A stretch of DNA of 64,000 nucleotides from Dyella monticola (GCF_003363155.1 NZ_QRBE01000004.1:96003-160002), one strand, 5' to 3'; positions 41,176 through 52,316 are shown, counted from the stretch's first letter. The notes: generated by a model from the letters alone, not told the origin. Made by a program: numbers and translations.

Positions 41176-41646
41176 TCAGATCTCGGTGGCAAGCTGGTCA
41201 AGCAACGCCTTGTGCGCTGCCGGGTCGATTTCGCGCTGCACGATCTTGGAGGCACCCTGCACCGCCAATGCGCCAACGCGTTCGCGCAACTCTTCGCGCG
41301 CGCGCTGCGCCATGGAGGCGATCTCGTCCTGCGCGGCGGCCTTCTGGCGGTTGATTTCCGCCACGGCGTCGGCGCGGGCCTTGTCGAGGATCTGATTGGC
41401 CTGCTGCTGCGCGCGGTCGATGATCTCAGCCGCCTGTTGACGCGCCTGCTTGACCTCGGCGGCGGCTTTATTGTCGGCCGCCTTCAATTCCGCGTGCGCA
41501 CGCTCGGCGGCATTTAGACCTTCGGCGATTTTTAGCTGGCGCTCTTCGATGGCCTTGTTGATGTGTGGCCAAATGAACTGGACGCAGATCCAGATCAAGA
41601 TCGCGAACGAAATCATTTCGCCAATCAGGGTCGCGTTGAATTCCAT
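41176..41646 (-). CDS. atpF: ATP synthase Fo subunit b
   Basis: 156-residue peripheral stalk protein, the same length as E. coli AtpF. One N-terminal membrane helix ([20 protein letters not shown]) is followed by a long charged Ala-rich coiled coil ([23 protein letters not shown]). It lies 90 bp after atpE. Confidence 0.96.
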   Translation of the reverse strand: MEFNATLIGEMISFAILIWICVQFIWPHINKAIEERQLKIAEGLNAAERAHAELKAADNKAAAEVKQARQQAAEIIDRAQQQANQILDKARADAVAEINRQKAAAQDEIASMAQRAREELRERVGALAVQGASKIVQREIDPAAHKALLDQLATEI

Positions 41647-41736
41647 CGCTGCATTACCTGTGCATGCGGATTAAACAAGGTGCGGACGCCCTACGGCGCC
41701 CGCACCGGATTGAATCGAACCGATACCGGCGCGGGC

Positions 41737-42045
<309 letters not shown>

Positions 42046-42084
42046 CTAAAGAATTGAAAAGCGCTACGTACAGTTAGGGGTAAA

Positions 42085-42894
<810 letters not shown>

Positions 42895-43260
42895 TCAACC
42901 TTTGAATCTGAATGCCAGAAGATTAACCGCATAGGCCGTCACCAGCCCCGTGATGGCGGCCAGCGGCGGCAACTTGTATTGGAACATGATGATGATCAGC
43001 CCCCCGACGATCACCATCCACTTCAGGAGCATGCCCGTCATCAGGCGAACCAGCGCCATACCGGCGCCATTCACCTGACTAAACAACCTCGTCGATAGCA
43101 GCGCAGTACCTATCGCCACAATCCCGGCCCCAGCCACTGCCGCTATCGCCCATCGGAGCCCACGCACCGAAAAAGCGAGGCCCACGACCATGGCCGCGAC
43201 TAGCTGCCATAGCAACAGTCGCAGAGCGAGACGCCGACCCGAAGTTAAGCTGTTGAGCAC
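42895..43260 (-). CDS. atpI: ATP synthase accessory protein I
   Basis: 121-residue membrane protein with about four helices (LLLWQLVAAMVVGLAFSV, AIAAVAGAGIVAIGTALL, LLKWMVIVGGLIIIMFQY, AITGLVTAYAVNLLAF), the AtpI pattern; the family assists c-ring assembly or Mg uptake. The GTG at 43260 gives the usual length (E. coli 126). The longer upstream frame crosses the promoter and the phasin terminator and is rejected. First gene of the atp operon. Confidence 0.85.
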   Translation of the reverse strand: MLNSLTSGRRLALRLLLWQLVAAMVVGLAFSVRGLRWAIAAVAGAGIVAIGTALLSTRLFSQVNGAGMALVRLMTGMLLKWMVIVGGLIIIMFQYKLPPLAAITGLVTAYAVNLLAFRFKG

Positions 43261-43325
43261 GTGAGGTTCCCGCGGTTTTCGCACCAGGCATTCAACACGC
43301 CACGGGTCACGATCCAATCCGTAAA

Positions 43326-43355
43326 AGTATATCAGCGTGACTTTTGGCCCAGCAA
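43326..43355 (-). promoter_or_regulatory. Sigma-70 type promoter of the atp operon
   Basis: On the minus strand TTGCTG (43355-43350), an 18-base spacer, and TATACT (43331-43326). The expected leader to atpI is about 60 bases. The -10 matches TATAAT in 5 of 6 positions, standing out in this GC-rich DNA. Confidence 0.65.
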
Positions 43356-43419
43356 GCCGAACGCTATGCGGCACCCAGTCCCGGGGGGATTTTCGGACAC
43401 GCCCACGCGGACAAGAAAA

Positions 43420-43443
43420 AGGCCGGGCGCGAACGCCCGGCCT
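43420..43443 (-). terminator. Rho-independent terminator of the phasin gene (UUCG tetraloop)
   Basis: On the minus strand AGGCCGGGCG, the loop TTCG, then CGCCCGGCCT followed by TTTTCTT: a perfect 10-bp stem capped by the extra-stable UUCG tetraloop. It starts 43 bases after the phasin stop and ends about 65 bases before the atp promoter. Confidence 0.93.
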
Positions 43444-43485
43444 AAGTGCACATCGCAAGGGGAGTCACGACATGCGAGAGGGTAA

Positions 43486-43878
43486 TTACTTGGCGGCAGC
43501 GGCCTTCTTGATGGCGGCAACCGGAGCGGCGACGGCCTCGTTGGCGGCCTTCTGCTGTTCCTGGACGAGCGCATTGAGGGACTCGGCAGTCTTCTGCGCC
43601 ACGGCGATCACGTCCTTGCTTACGCTGACAGCGCTCTCAGCCTGCTCACGGGTGAGCGAAGCACCCTTTTCCCACAAGCCGCGCAGGGCGTCGACATCAC
43701 GCACTTCGACCGCCTGGGCGACGAAGTCGGCGGTGGCCTGGGCCTGCTTTTCCAGCGCAGCGAGCTGCAGTTCGGCAACCTGCTCGAAGCCCTTGATGGC
43801 CAGCGCATGTGCCTTGAACGCGTTCTCGGAAAGCTGCTTGGCGTAAGCAAAGATCTGGGAGTTCAGCTGCTGAGTCAT
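43486..43878 (-). CDS. Phasin-family protein
   Basis: 130-residue helical protein of the phasin family, amphipathic proteins that coat polyhydroxyalkanoate granules or act as related helical chaperones. Conserved pattern: FAYAKQLSENAFKAHALAIKGFEQVAELQLAALE, then ADFVAQAVEVRDVDALRGLWE, with an Ala/Lys-rich C-terminal tail (PVAAIKKAAAAK). The ATG at 43878 has GAGAGGGAC upstream. A well-formed promoter and UUCG terminator make it a strong single-gene unit. No PHA synthase is in the window, so granule binding is unproved. Confidence 0.88.
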   Translation of the reverse strand: MTQQLNSQIFAYAKQLSENAFKAHALAIKGFEQVAELQLAALEKQAQATADFVAQAVEVRDVDALRGLWEKGASLTREQAESAVSVSKDVIAVAQKTAESLNALVQEQQKAANEAVAAPVAAIKKAAAAK

Positions 43879-43916
43879 GACGTGTCCCTCTCGGGGAGAA
43901 TTTAGGAGTGAGACGA

Positions 43917-43945
43917 ATCTTAGCAAGGGTTTTTGTGCGGTGCAA
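43917..43945 (-). promoter_or_regulatory. Sigma-70 type promoter of the phasin gene
   Basis: On the minus strand TTGCAC (43945-43940), 17-base spacer, TAAGAT (43922-43917). Both hexamers match consensus at four of six positions with ideal spacing; the start site would fall about 30 bases before the ATG. Confidence 0.75.
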
Positions 43946-43984
43946 TATGTTTTTTGTTAAATGCTCCTGATGTCACAAAAAATT

Positions 43985-44003
43985 CAACTCATTCATGGAG
44001 TTG
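43985..44003 (-). terminator. Terminator of queD
   Basis: On the minus strand CAACTC, a 7-base loop and GAGTTG, then AATTTTTTG. The stem is short but followed by a good U-tract, 28 bases after the queD stop. Confidence 0.7.
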
Positions 44004-44031
44004 ATGACGGAATCGTGAATTTTGCGACGCG

Positions 44032-44394
44032 TCAAAAGCTCTCGCGCGTGCAGCTTGCCCCCGAGGTACAGGTCTCATGCACCACAACTTTGTCCAGCCC
44101 AGGCAGGGCCAGCTCCAGGCGCTTCCAGATCCACCGCGCCAGCATCTCGCTGGTGGGGTTCTCCAATCCTTCGATGTCGTTGAGATAACGGTGATCGAGT
44201 TGATCGTAGATGGGCGCGAATGCGGCTTTTACGTCGGCGAAATCCATCACCCAGCCGAGCGTGGGATCAGGTTCGCCGCGCAGATGAATCTCGATGCGGA
44301 AGGAATGGCCATGCAGGCGCGCACATTTGTGCCCTTCCGGCACATGGGGAAGGCGATGCGCAGCCTCGATCTGGAAGACTTTGAAGATATGCAT
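44032..44394 (-). CDS. queD: 6-carboxy-5,6,7,8-tetrahydropterin synthase
   Basis: 120-residue enzyme of queuosine biosynthesis that makes 6-carboxytetrahydropterin from dihydroneopterin triphosphate. Zinc ligands His13, His28 and His30 are in EAAHRLPH and RLHGHSF; the catalytic Cys24 is in HKCARLHG. The C-terminal [11 protein letters not shown] block is typical. It sits alone between phasin and zwf with its own terminator. Confidence 0.95.
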   Translation of the reverse strand: MHIFKVFQIEAAHRLPHVPEGHKCARLHGHSFRIEIHLRGEPDPTLGWVMDFADVKAAFAPIYDQLDHRYLNDIEGLENPTSEMLARWIWKRLELALPGLDKVVVHETCTSGASCTRESF

Positions 44395-44451
44395 CGCCCT
44401 ATTCTACCCGCGCCGCGGGATGGGCTCTGTTCCGGCGCCCGCAGGTGATGC

Positions 44452-45891
44452 CTAAACATCACCGTTACGCGCAATCGATCGCCACGCATGCCCCGGGTCG
44501 AGCAGGCGCTTCTGCGTAGACGGTCCATCGGAACCGGCGGCGTAGAAATCCGGCGCACCGCTTTGCCATGCCTCCAGCACAGGCGTGAGCAGCTTCCACG
44601 CCCACTCCACTTCGTCGAAGCGCAGGAAGTGCGTACGGTCGCCTTCGATGGCATCCATCAGCAACTGCTCATACGCAGAAAACTCGCGATCTTCCGGGCT
44701 CGCATACGGCGCCGTGAGCACCACCGGCCGCCCGGCCAATTCCAGGCCAGGACGCTTGGCGGTCACGAGCAGGTCCATCTGCTCGGTTGGACGAATGCGG
44801 AAGATCATCCAGTTGTTGCCCGCCTGCACGGCTTTGGGCAGCGCACCGGGCACTTCGCGAAACTGCACGGCGATTTCCGAATAATTGGTGGCCAATCGTT
44901 TGCCGCTACGCAAGTAGAACGGCACGCCACGCCAGCGCCAATTGTCGATCTCCAGGCGCAACGCGGCGAACGTTTCGGTGCACGAACTGCGCGCGATGCC
45001 CGGTTCATTGCGATAACCGGGCACTTTCTTCCGACCGATCTGCCCGGCGCGATACTGCCCCCGCACTGCATGTGCGTTCACGTTGGCCGTCGTGATCGGC
45101 ACGGTTGAGCGCAACACTTCCACCTTGTGGTTGCGCAACACTTCCGGATCCCATTCGGCCAGCGGCGCCATCGCAGTAAGACTGAAAAGCTGCATCAGAT
45201 GGTTCTGCAGCATGTCGCGCAACGCGCCTGCCTTGTCGTAATACGCCGCACGCTTTTCCACGCCCAGGGTTTCGGCGTAAGTGATTTGCACTTGTGCGAT
45301 GTGCTGTGCGTTCCAGATTGGCTCGATAAAACGATTGGCGAAACGAAACACCATCAGGTTCTGCGTGGTTTCCTTGCCAAGGAAGTGATCGATGCGCAGG
45401 ATCTGCTGTTCATCCCAATGTGTATGCATCGTCTGACGCAAGGCCTGCGCGGAAGCCAGATCGGTACCGAACGGCTTTTCCACCACCAAGCGACGCCAGC
45501 CGTTGCGTGGACTTTTCGCAAACCCCGCCTCACCCAACGCGCGTGCCGCGACGCCGAACAGCGGCGGCGGCAACGCAAGGTAGAACAGCGCCGTGGGATC
45601 GAGCTTGTCCTTGAGCGCGAGCAGCTGATCGGCCTGCAATTGGCCGCCCACGTAATCGAGCTGGCGTCGAAAGCGGTTCCACTGCGCCGGTGTGTAGTCC
45701 GGCGAAAACGCCTGCAGCGCTTTGTGGATGTGCTGCTCGAACCGCTCGCGACTCCACGGCTCCATCGCATAACCGATAATGCGCAGGTCGCGTGTCAAAC
45801 CCAGCGCGTGCAGACGATACAGCGCAGGCATCAGCAGGCGCTTGGTAAGGTCACCGCTTGCGCCGAGAATCACCAGCGTAGTGGCCGCCAT
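44452..45891 (-). CDS. zwf: Glucose-6-phosphate 1-dehydrogenase
   Basis: 479-residue NADP-dependent dehydrogenase, entry enzyme of the pentose phosphate and Entner-Doudoroff routes. The N-terminal Rossmann motif is VILGASGDLTKR and the substrate-binding signature RIDHFLGKE is at 166-174. The gene is last in the tal-pgi::ROK-gnd-zwf operon, separated from gnd by only 2 bp. Confidence 0.96.
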   Translation of the reverse strand: MAATTLVILGASGDLTKRLLMPALYRLHALGLTRDLRIIGYAMEPWSRERFEQHIHKALQAFSPDYTPAQWNRFRRQLDYVGGQLQADQLLALKDKLDPTALFYLALPPPLFGVAARALGEAGFAKSPRNGWRRLVVEKPFGTDLASAQALRQTMHTHWDEQQILRIDHFLGKETTQNLMVFRFANRFIEPIWNAQHIAQVQITYAETLGVEKRAAYYDKAGALRDMLQNHLMQLFSLTAMAPLAEWDPEVLRNHKVEVLRSTVPITTANVNAHAVRGQYRAGQIGRKKVPGYRNEPGIARSSCTETFAALRLEIDNWRWRGVPFYLRSGKRLATNYSEIAVQFREVPGALPKAVQAGNNWMIFRIRPTEQMDLLVTAKRPGLELAGRPVVLTAPYASPEDREFSAYEQLLMDAIEGDRTHFLRFDEVEWAWKLLTPVLEAWQSGAPDFYAAGSDGPSTQKRLLDPGHAWRSIARNGDV

Positions 45892-45893
45892 GG

Positions 45894-46937
45894 CTAACCC
45901 TTACCCTCAGTTTTCTCTTGATGGCCGCCGAAGGCATGACGCATGGCGGACATCACCTGGTTGGCGTACAGATCGTTGCCCTGCGACGTGAAGCGGCCGA
46001 ACAGTGCCGCGGTAAGCACCGGCACCGGCACGCCTTCATCGATCGCCGCCTGCGCGGTCCAGCGGCCTTCGCCCGAATCGGATACGCGGCCGGTGTAGCC
46101 TTTCAGACTTGCATCGCGCGCCATTTCGACCGCCGTCAGATCCAGTAGCCACGACCCGATCACGCTGCCGCGTCGCCACAGTTCCACGACATCGCCAATG
46201 GGGAAGTCGTACTGATAAAGCTCGGGACGTTCCAGCGGCGCGGTTTCCGCATCGGCCGTGCGCGTTTGCTTGCCGGCATTGGCGTTCTTGAGCACGTTGA
46301 GGCCTTCGGCATACGCGGCCATCAGCCCGTATTCGATACCGTTGTGCACCATCTTCACGAAGTGCCCGGCGCCATTCAAGCCGCAGTACAGATAGCCCTT
46401 CTCCGCCGGCGACGGTTCGCCACTGCGGCTTTCACTGCGCGGTGCGGCATCCACGCCGGGGGCCAGTGCGGCGAAGGCGGGTTCCAGCCGTTTGTAGGCT
46501 AGTTCAGGGCCGCCGATCATCTGGCAATAACCGCGTTCGCGTCCCCACACGCCACCGCTCACGCCGACATCCACATACATCACCTGATGGCGGTTCAGCG
46601 CTTCGGCGCGACGCAGGTCTTCCACGTAGTGCGAATTGCCGCCGTCGATCACCGTGTCGCCTGCATGAAGCAGCGGCACCAATTGATCGAGCACTACATC
46701 CACCACCGCCGTGGGCAGCATCAGCCACACATTGCGCGGCGCGTCGAGCTTGGCGACCAGATCCTGGATGGATTCGGCCGCCGTTGCGCCATGGCTGGTC
46801 GCTTCGCGACGCGCTTCCACGTGCGTGTCGAACACCACGCAATCGATGCCCGCTTCCTGCATGCGGCGAACCATGTTCAAACCCATGCGGCCCAGTCCGA
46901 TGAAGCCGAGCTGCAAGCGTGCCTTGTCCGCACTCAT
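45894..46937 (-). CDS. gnd: 6-phosphogluconate dehydrogenase (decarboxylating), GndA/YqeC-type
   Basis: 347-residue dehydrogenase converting 6-phosphogluconate to ribulose 5-phosphate. The Rossmann start [17 protein letters not shown], the substrate block [21 protein letters not shown] and the catalytic Lys/His region [16 protein letters not shown] are present. At 347 residues it belongs to the short, tetrameric, often NAD-using type rather than the 470-residue E. coli form. The ATG at 46937 overlaps the pgi::ROK stop in an ATGA. Confidence 0.94.
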   Translation of the reverse strand: MSADKARLQLGFIGLGRMGLNMVRRMQEAGIDCVVFDTHVEARREATSHGATAAESIQDLVAKLDAPRNVWLMLPTAVVDVVLDQLVPLLHAGDTVIDGGNSHYVEDLRRAEALNRHQVMYVDVGVSGGVWGRERGYCQMIGGPELAYKRLEPAFAALAPGVDAAPRSESRSGEPSPAEKGYLYCGLNGAGHFVKMVHNGIEYGLMAAYAEGLNVLKNANAGKQTRTADAETAPLERPELYQYDFPIGDVVELWRRGSVIGSWLLDLTAVEMARDASLKGYTGRVSDSGEGRWTAQAAIDEGVPVPVLTAALFGRFTSQGNDLYANQVMSAMRHAFGGHQEKTEGKG

Positions 46938-49246
46938 GTCAACTTCTCCCACAGCCGGAATCCACCGGTGAATGCATTGTGATTGTCGCCACGCCGCGCA
47001 CCGGTCGGCAGCTCGGTAAGGTGGCGCACGTTGCCGCCGCCAAGCACGACGTAATCAGGCTCGAGGGCGGCCTGAAGCTGTGCAACCACGTCAAAGACGT
47101 GCGCCTGCCATTTCTTCTTGCCATGTGCCTTCATGCCGCGCGTGCCGACATAGTCTTCAAACGTGCCTTTCTTGTACGGAAGATGCGCCAACTCCATCGG
47201 CTCGACGGTACCATCGACGATGAAGGCCGAACCAAGCCCCGTACCCAGCCCAAGGAACAACATGCGCCCACCCTCATAGCTGCCGAGTGCCTGCATCGCT
47301 GCATCATTGATGATTTTCACCGGGCAACCGAAAGCCTGAGTGAAATTGAAACCCACCCATCCTTTGCCGAGGTTGTACGGTTCACGTGCGATGCGCTCGT
47401 GGATGACCGGGCCGGGATAGCCCACTGCAACGGCATCGTATTTCCAGCCGCGTATTGCCGCGCGCAATTGCTTGACCATTTCCGGCGGTGTCAGCTTGCG
47501 ATTGGACTTGATCTCCACCTCGCGCTTGTTGCCGGTCAGCATTGCCTTGACGTGGCTACCGCCGATGTCGATCACCAACACCTTGCGCTGATGCGAAGGC
47601 GTGACACCGGCACCTTCTTCTGCCTTGCGACGCGCCTTGCGATACCAAGTGATTGCCGCATTGGTGGCACTGTCGTGATGGAGCGCCTTGCGCGGCGATT
47701 CGATTTCGTCCACCACCCGCAACGCCAACTGCTTGCCCAGTTCCACGCCCCATTGATCAAAGGGATTGATGTCCCAGATCGCCGCCTGCGTGAACACGAT
47801 GTGTTCGTACAGCGCGATGAGCGCACCCAGCGTGTGCGGGGTAAGACGCTCGGCCAGCAGCAGACTGGATGGACGATTGCCTTCGAACACACGATGCGGC
47901 GCAAGCGCTTCATCGATGCCTTCGGCCAGCACCTGCTCCAACGTCTTGCCCATTGCCAGCGCTTCGGCCTGGGCGATCACGTTCGCCAACAGCAGATCGT
48001 GATGACGTCCGTACGGATTGAGCGATTGCCCGAAGCCGACGAAATCGCACGGAATCAGCCGTGTCCCCTGGTGAATGAGCTGATAGAACGAATGCTGCCC
48101 ATTGGTGCCCGGCTCGCCCCAGTACACCGGCCCCGTGGCGTAGTCGACCTGCGCACCGCCAAGGGTGACGTGCTTGCCGTTCGATTCCATCGTGAGCTGC
48201 TGCAGATACGCCGGAAAGCGTTTGAGATACTGCTCGTACGGCAATACCGCCTGCGTTTCGGCGCCGAAGAAATCGGTGTACCACACGCCGAGCAAGCCCA
48301 TGATCACCGGCAGATTGCGTTCCAGCGGGGTGGTGCGGAAGTGCTCGTCCATCGCGTGAAAGCCGGCCAGCATCTCGGCAAACGCATCTGGCCCCACCGC
48401 GATCATGGTGGAAAGGCCGATCGCTGAGTCCATCGAATAGCGGCCGCCGACCCAATCCCAGAAACCGTACATCTGCCCGGTGGAAATGCCGAATTCTTCC
48501 ACTGCTTTCGCATTGGTGGAAAGCGCGACGAAGTGCTTGGCCACCGCGCCTTTGTCGCCGCCGGCCGCTTTCATCAACCAATCGCGCGCGCTGTGCGCGT
48601 TGGTCATGGTTTCCAGCGTGGTAAAGGTCTTGGAGGCGACGATAAAAAGTGTTTCATCCGGGCGCAGATCGTGCACTGCTTCGGCAAAGTCGGTGTAATC
48701 GACGTTGGACACGAAACGCACGGTCAGCTTGCGGTCGCTGTAATGGCGCAAGGCTTCGTACGCCATCACCGGACCCAGATCCGAACCACCGATGCCCACG
48801 TTGACGATGTTGCGAATCGGCCGACCAGTAAAGCCAAGCCAGCGTCCTTCGCGAATGGCGTGGGCAAACGTACCCATGCGCTTGAGCACCTCGTGTACCT
48901 GGGGCACGACGTTCTCGCCATCGACCTTGATCGTCTTGCGGGCCGGCGCACGCAGGGCAACGTGCAAGGCGGCGCGCTGTTCGGTGGTGTTGACCTTTTC
49001 GCCCGCGAACATGGCATCGCGCCGCGCTTCCAGGCCGCATTCGCGCGCCAGCGCAAACAGCTGTTCCAGCGCCTGATCATCGATGCGGTGCCTGGCGTAG
49101 TCCAGGCGCCAGCCGGCGGCTTCGGCGCGATAACGCTCGGCGCGGCCAGGGTCGGCCGCGAACATGTCGCGAAGGTGTCGCGTTGCCAATTCTTTTTGAT
49201 GCGCGGTCAGGGCGCGCCATGCCGGTTTCTCGCGCAAAGCGCTCAT
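46934..49246 (-). CDS. pgi: Fusion of glucose-6-phosphate isomerase with a ROK-family glucokinase-like domain
   Basis: 770 residues in one uninterrupted frame. Residues 1 to about 540 are a complete glucose-6-phosphate isomerase: [13 protein letters not shown] and [13 protein letters not shown] (about 382-394) are the two PGI signatures, and the end [13 protein letters not shown] aligns with the natural C-terminus of Pgi. After a short linker ([12 protein letters not shown]), residues 555-770 form a ROK kinase-like domain with the phosphate-binding [14 protein letters not shown], the catalytic-type Asp in IINDAAM, and the second glycine loop [14 protein letters not shown]. It lacks the Cys-rich zinc motif of many ROK proteins and is closer to polyphosphate/ATP glucokinases. 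A bifunctional glucose to fructose-6-phosphate enzyme is plausible. Overlaps tal (ATGA) and gnd (ATGA). Confidence 0.93.
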   Translation of the reverse strand: MSALREKPAWRALTAHQKELATRHLRDMFAADPGRAERYRAEAAGWRLDYARHRIDDQALEQLFALARECGLEARRDAMFAGEKVNTTEQRAALHVALRAPARKTIKVDGENVVPQVHEVLKRMGTFAHAIREGRWLGFTGRPIRNIVNVGIGGSDLGPVMAYEALRHYSDRKLTVRFVSNVDYTDFAEAVHDLRPDETLFIVASKTFTTLETMTNAHSARDWLMKAAGGDKGAVAKHFVALSTNAKAVEEFGISTGQMYGFWDWVGGRYSMDSAIGLSTMIAVGPDAFAEMLAGFHAMDEHFRTTPLERNLPVIMGLLGVWYTDFFGAETQAVLPYEQYLKRFPAYLQQLTMESNGKHVTLGGAQVDYATGPVYWGEPGTNGQHSFYQLIHQGTRLIPCDFVGFGQSLNPYGRHHDLLLANVIAQAEALAMGKTLEQVLAEGIDEALAPHRVFEGNRPSSLLLAERLTPHTLGALIALYEHIVFTQAAIWDINPFDQWGVELGKQLALRVVDEIESPRKALHHDSATNAAITWYRKARRKAEEGAGVTPSHQRKVLVIDIGGSHVKAMLTGNKREVEIKSNRKLTPPEMVKQLRAAIRGWKYDAVAVGYPGPVIHERIAREPYNLGKGWVGFNFTQAFGCPVKIINDAAMQALGSYEGGRMLFLGLGTGLGSAFIVDGTVEPMELAHLPYKKGTFEDYVGTRGMKAHGKKKWQAHVFDVVAQLQAALEPDYVVLGGGNVRHLTELPTGARRGDNHNAFTGGFRLWEKLT

Positions 49247-50316
49247 GCAGCGGCTCCCATGCGTTCGCTGACGGTATCCACCAGTTCACGCCAGGATTTG
49301 ACGAACGAATCGGCGCCTTCTTTCTGCAGCACTTTCGCCAGCTCTTCCATGGTGATGCCGTGCGCTTGGAACTGCGCCAGCGTGCCGGCGGCGCTGGGAT
49401 CATCCAGCGGCATCAGGCGTTCGGGCTTACCGTGGTCGGCGAAGGCGAGCAGCGTTTTTTCCGGCATCGTGTTGACGGTCAGCGGCGCGATCAGGTTCTC
49501 GATGTAGAGCACGTCGCTGGCGCTCGTATCCTTGGTGCCGGTGCTTGCCCACAACAAGCGCTGCACGTGCGCGCCAGCGTTTTGCAGACGCTGCACGCGC
49601 GGCGAATCGAGCAGCGCGCGGTACCTGGCGTAGATCTGCGCGCACACCGCGAAGCCGAGCTTGTTGTGCAGTTCCGTGGGTACTTTGTCCGCCACTTTCA
49701 CGTCCCAGCGGCTGATGAATACCGATGCGACCGAGGCGATGTCCAGATCGAGCCCCGCCGCATGGCGACGTTCCAGACCACGCAGCCACGCTTCGGCCGC
49801 CGCCTGGTACTGGTCCGGCGAGAACAGCAGCGTGACGTTGATGGGAATGCCACGGAAGATCAGCTCTTCGATGGCCGGCACACCCGCCGGCGTCCCAGGC
49901 ACCTTGATGAAGAGGTTGTGCACGGCCGCTTGCTTATGCAGCGCCACGGCCTGCTCGATCGTGCGCTGCGTGTCATCGGCCAGGAGCGGCGACACTTCCA
50001 GCGACACCCAGCCGTCCACGCCATGCGTGTGCTGGTAGACAGGTTCGAAGATGGCGGCCGCGCGACGCAGATCGTCGATGGCCAGGCCGAAGAACACCGT
50101 TTCCGGATCGGCATGTCCGGCCGCGCGGATGGACGCATCGTAATCTTTGCCGGACTTGATGGCCTGGGCGAAGATCGTGGGGTTGGAGGTCAGGCCGGTC
50201 ACCGCTTTGTGATCGCGATAGCCAAGCAGGGTGCCGTCACCCAACATGCCGCGGGTGATGTTGTCCAGCCAAAGACTCTGTCCGAGCCCATTGAGCGTGC
50301 GGGTGGGGTTCTCCAT
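49243..50316 (-). CDS. tal: Transaldolase
   Basis: 357-residue transaldolase of the longer bacterial type, moving dihydroxyacetone units between sugar phosphates. The Schiff-base lysine is Lys138 in [26 protein letters not shown] and [13 protein letters not shown] are conserved blocks. The ATG at 50316 has AGGAG 7 bases before it; longer frames run into intergenic DNA. It is the first gene of the operon and its stop overlaps the pgi::ROK start. Confidence 0.95.
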   Translation of the reverse strand: MENPTRTLNGLGQSLWLDNITRGMLGDGTLLGYRDHKAVTGLTSNPTIFAQAIKSGKDYDASIRAAGHADPETVFFGLAIDDLRRAAAIFEPVYQHTHGVDGWVSLEVSPLLADDTQRTIEQAVALHKQAAVHNLFIKVPGTPAGVPAIEELIFRGIPINVTLLFSPDQYQAAAEAWLRGLERRHAAGLDLDIASVASVFISRWDVKVADKVPTELHNKLGFAVCAQIYARYRALLDSPRVQRLQNAGAHVQRLLWASTGTKDTSASDVLYIENLIAPLTVNTMPEKTLLAFADHGKPERLMPLDDPSAAGTLAQFQAHGITMEELAKVLQKEGADSFVKSWRELVDTVSERMGAAA

Positions 50317-50631
50317 TGCGTTACTCCTGATGAAATGATGCCAATTGTTCAATCGGGCCACAGCCCGCGATGCTGCGGGATGCGAAAGCTGACGGGCCCA
50401 TCCATGTGCATCCATGCGCAGGACCATGTCTACGCCAGTGCCGCAACGCATTCGCTCGGTCTTCCCGCGCGGGGTGCGGAGTCTGGCGGCAGGTCAACGA
50501 GCATAATCCTTTTGATGTAGGGCGCCACCCATCAGGTTATCAAGCCCCACATCGCCGCCTGATGACAGTTGGGACTATGCGGGCAGATGACCGCGGCATT
50601 CGGAAACCTTGACGTCGCATCAACGGCATCG
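50317..50631. other. 315-bp gene-free region upstream of tal
   Basis: It should carry the promoter of the tal-pgi::ROK-gnd-zwf operon, but I found no convincing -35/-10 or sigma-54 pair. One short dyad CCCGC-GATGCT-GCGGG is present around 50367-50382. Short open frames here lack ribosome sites and family features. Confidence 0.5.
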
Positions 50632-51225
50632 TTACGCCAATGCTTGCCAGCGGTAATATTTGTGGTGCGCCATGCTCAGCATGTCGAGGTCTTCCGGGGT
50701 ATCGCCGTAGGCATACACCAGCGGGAAACGTTCCAGCTCGCAAGTCTCGCGCACGCGCCTGGATTTCTCCGTACCGACACATTGCAGCCCGCGATAGCGA
50801 CCCGTGAGGCGTCCGTCGACGATTTCAAGGCGTGAGCAGATCACATCGAGCCCGTGCTGGCTGCACCAATGTTCGAGATACACATCCAGTGCACCGGACA
50901 CCACCACGATCTTGTCGCCTTGATCCCGGTGCCATTGGATGCGCTTCAACGCCTGCGGTCGCAGCGCGGCTGGCAGCATTTCTTCGGCGAAGCGCTGCCC
51001 CATCATCCGCACATGCGTGGCCGGGACGCCGCGAAAGCCGAATCGGATCGATTGCGCGCGAATCGTGCTTCCCGACACCATGCCGAGCTTGTAGCCGGCC
51101 ACCAGCGGCGCAAACAGAGGCATGCCGAGCATCAGCCTGCGCCGCGGGGCGGCAAACTGCATGAAAGCTGCAAACATTTCCCGCTGCGTGATCGTTCCAT
51201 CGAAATCAAAAAGCGCCAGATTCAT
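50632..51225 (-). CDS. HAD-IB family phosphatase (phosphoserine-phosphatase-like)
   Basis: 197-residue HAD hydrolase of subfamily IB. The nucleophile motif FDFDGTIT has Asp7 and Asp9; the Ser of VVVSGALDVY is motif II, and YGDTPEDLDML is the metal-binding motif IV. Helical cap residues (MFAAFMQFAAPRRRLML) sit between motifs I and II. Relatives act on phosphoserine, lysophosphatidate or phosphatidylglycerophosphate; the substrate here is unknown. Confidence 0.9.
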   Translation of the reverse strand: MNLALFDFDGTITQREMFAAFMQFAAPRRRLMLGMPLFAPLVAGYKLGMVSGSTIRAQSIRFGFRGVPATHVRMMGQRFAEEMLPAALRPQALKRIQWHRDQGDKIVVVSGALDVYLEHWCSQHGLDVICSRLEIVDGRLTGRYRGLQCVGTEKSRRVRETCELERFPLVYAYGDTPEDLDMLSMAHHKYYRWQALA

Positions 51226-51434
51226 GCGTTGATGCGTGCCTCATTGCCAAATCGCCCAGCAAGCGGTTGAGAAACCGTTATCCGCTCGCGCTCAACTCCG
51301 CAGTAGAAGAAAATCGCTGCGATTCTGATCACTGTTGCCGCCCGCTGTCAGCAGCTTCCCGAAGAACAGCAGCTTTTCCCACGGCGCATGGGCATTATGG
51401 GATCACTCCCTGTCCCTTACGTTGCCGCTGCCAG

Positions 51435-52316
51435 ATGTCTCAACGCTCCTCCTTCGGCCCTCTGCTGCTGGCGATATGCGCGCTGCTGGTAAGCATGACG
51501 TCGTATCAATGCGGCGCGGCCATTGCCAAACAGCTTTTCCCGATGGTGGGTGCGCAAGGGGCGACCGCGTTCCGGCTTGGGCTTGGCGCGATCATGATGC
51601 TGGCGGTGCGGCGCCCCTGGCGCACCCTGCGAAAAGGTGTCGGTTCGCGCGCGTTGTGGGGTTATGGGTTGTCGATCGGCGCGATGAACCTGGTGTACTA
51701 CATGGCCTTGCGCACGATCCCATTGGGCATTGCCGTGGCGCTGGAATTCACCGGCCCGTTGGCGATTGCGCTGTTCGCTTCGCGCCATCGGTGGGATATC
51801 GGCTGGATCGCGCTGGCGGTGATCGGCTTGCTGTTGTTGTTGCCGCTGCATGGACAAACGCATGCGCTCGATCCGAAGGGCGTGCTGTATGCGCTGGCCG
51901 CCGGCGTGGGTTGGGCGCTGTACATCCTGTTCGGACAGAAGGCCGGCGCAGAGTTTGGCTCGGACGCGGTGACGCTCGGCATTGCGATCGGCGCATTGCT
52001 GACCGTACCCGTAGGCATCGCGCATGCCGGCACCGCGCTGCTGTCGCCCGCACTGCTGCCGCTGGGCCTGGGCGTGGCGTTGTTGAGTTCGGTGCTGCCG
52101 TATTCGCTGGAAATGATGGCGCTGACGCGTCTTCCAGCACGCACGTTCAGTGTATTGGTGAGCCTGGAACCGGCCATCGCTGCCCTGGCCGGCGCAGCCT
52201 TTTTGAGTGAACGACTGGACGCACTGCAATGGCTGGCCATCGCGGCCATCATCGTGGCGTCGGCCGGCGCCACCTGGGGTGCGCGCCGGCCAGTGGCTGA
52301 GCCATTGCCGGGTTGA
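51435..52316 (+). CDS. EamA/DMT-superfamily exporter (RhtA-like)
   Basis: 293-residue inner-membrane transporter with ten predicted helices in two EamA repeats, the second beginning near GVLYALAAGVGWALYILFG. It closely resembles RhtA, an exporter of threonine and homoserine (LLVSMTSYQCGAAIAKQLFP, ALEFTGPLAIALFASRH, LSSVLPYSLEMMALTRLPARTF). The ATG at 51435 starts just before the first helix; the longer upstream frame has no conserved features. The 209 bp to the divergent HAD gene hold no gene. Confidence 0.9.
   Translation: MSQRSSFGPLLLAICALLVSMTSYQCGAAIAKQLFPMVGAQGATAFRLGLGAIMMLAVRRPWRTLRKGVGSRALWGYGLSIGAMNLVYYMALRTIPLGIAVALEFTGPLAIALFASRHRWDIGWIALAVIGLLLLLPLHGQTHALDPKGVLYALAAGVGWALYILFGQKAGAEFGSDAVTLGIAIGALLTVPVGIAHAGTALLSPALLPLGLGVALLSSVLPYSLEMMALTRLPARTFSVLVSLEPAIAALAGAAFLSERLDALQWLAIAAIIVASAGATWGARRPVAEPLPG

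Noticed and set aside
46919-48427. 502-codon plus-strand frame opposite pgi::ROK
   Set aside because: Antisense shadow of a strongly conserved gene; no ribosome site or domain.
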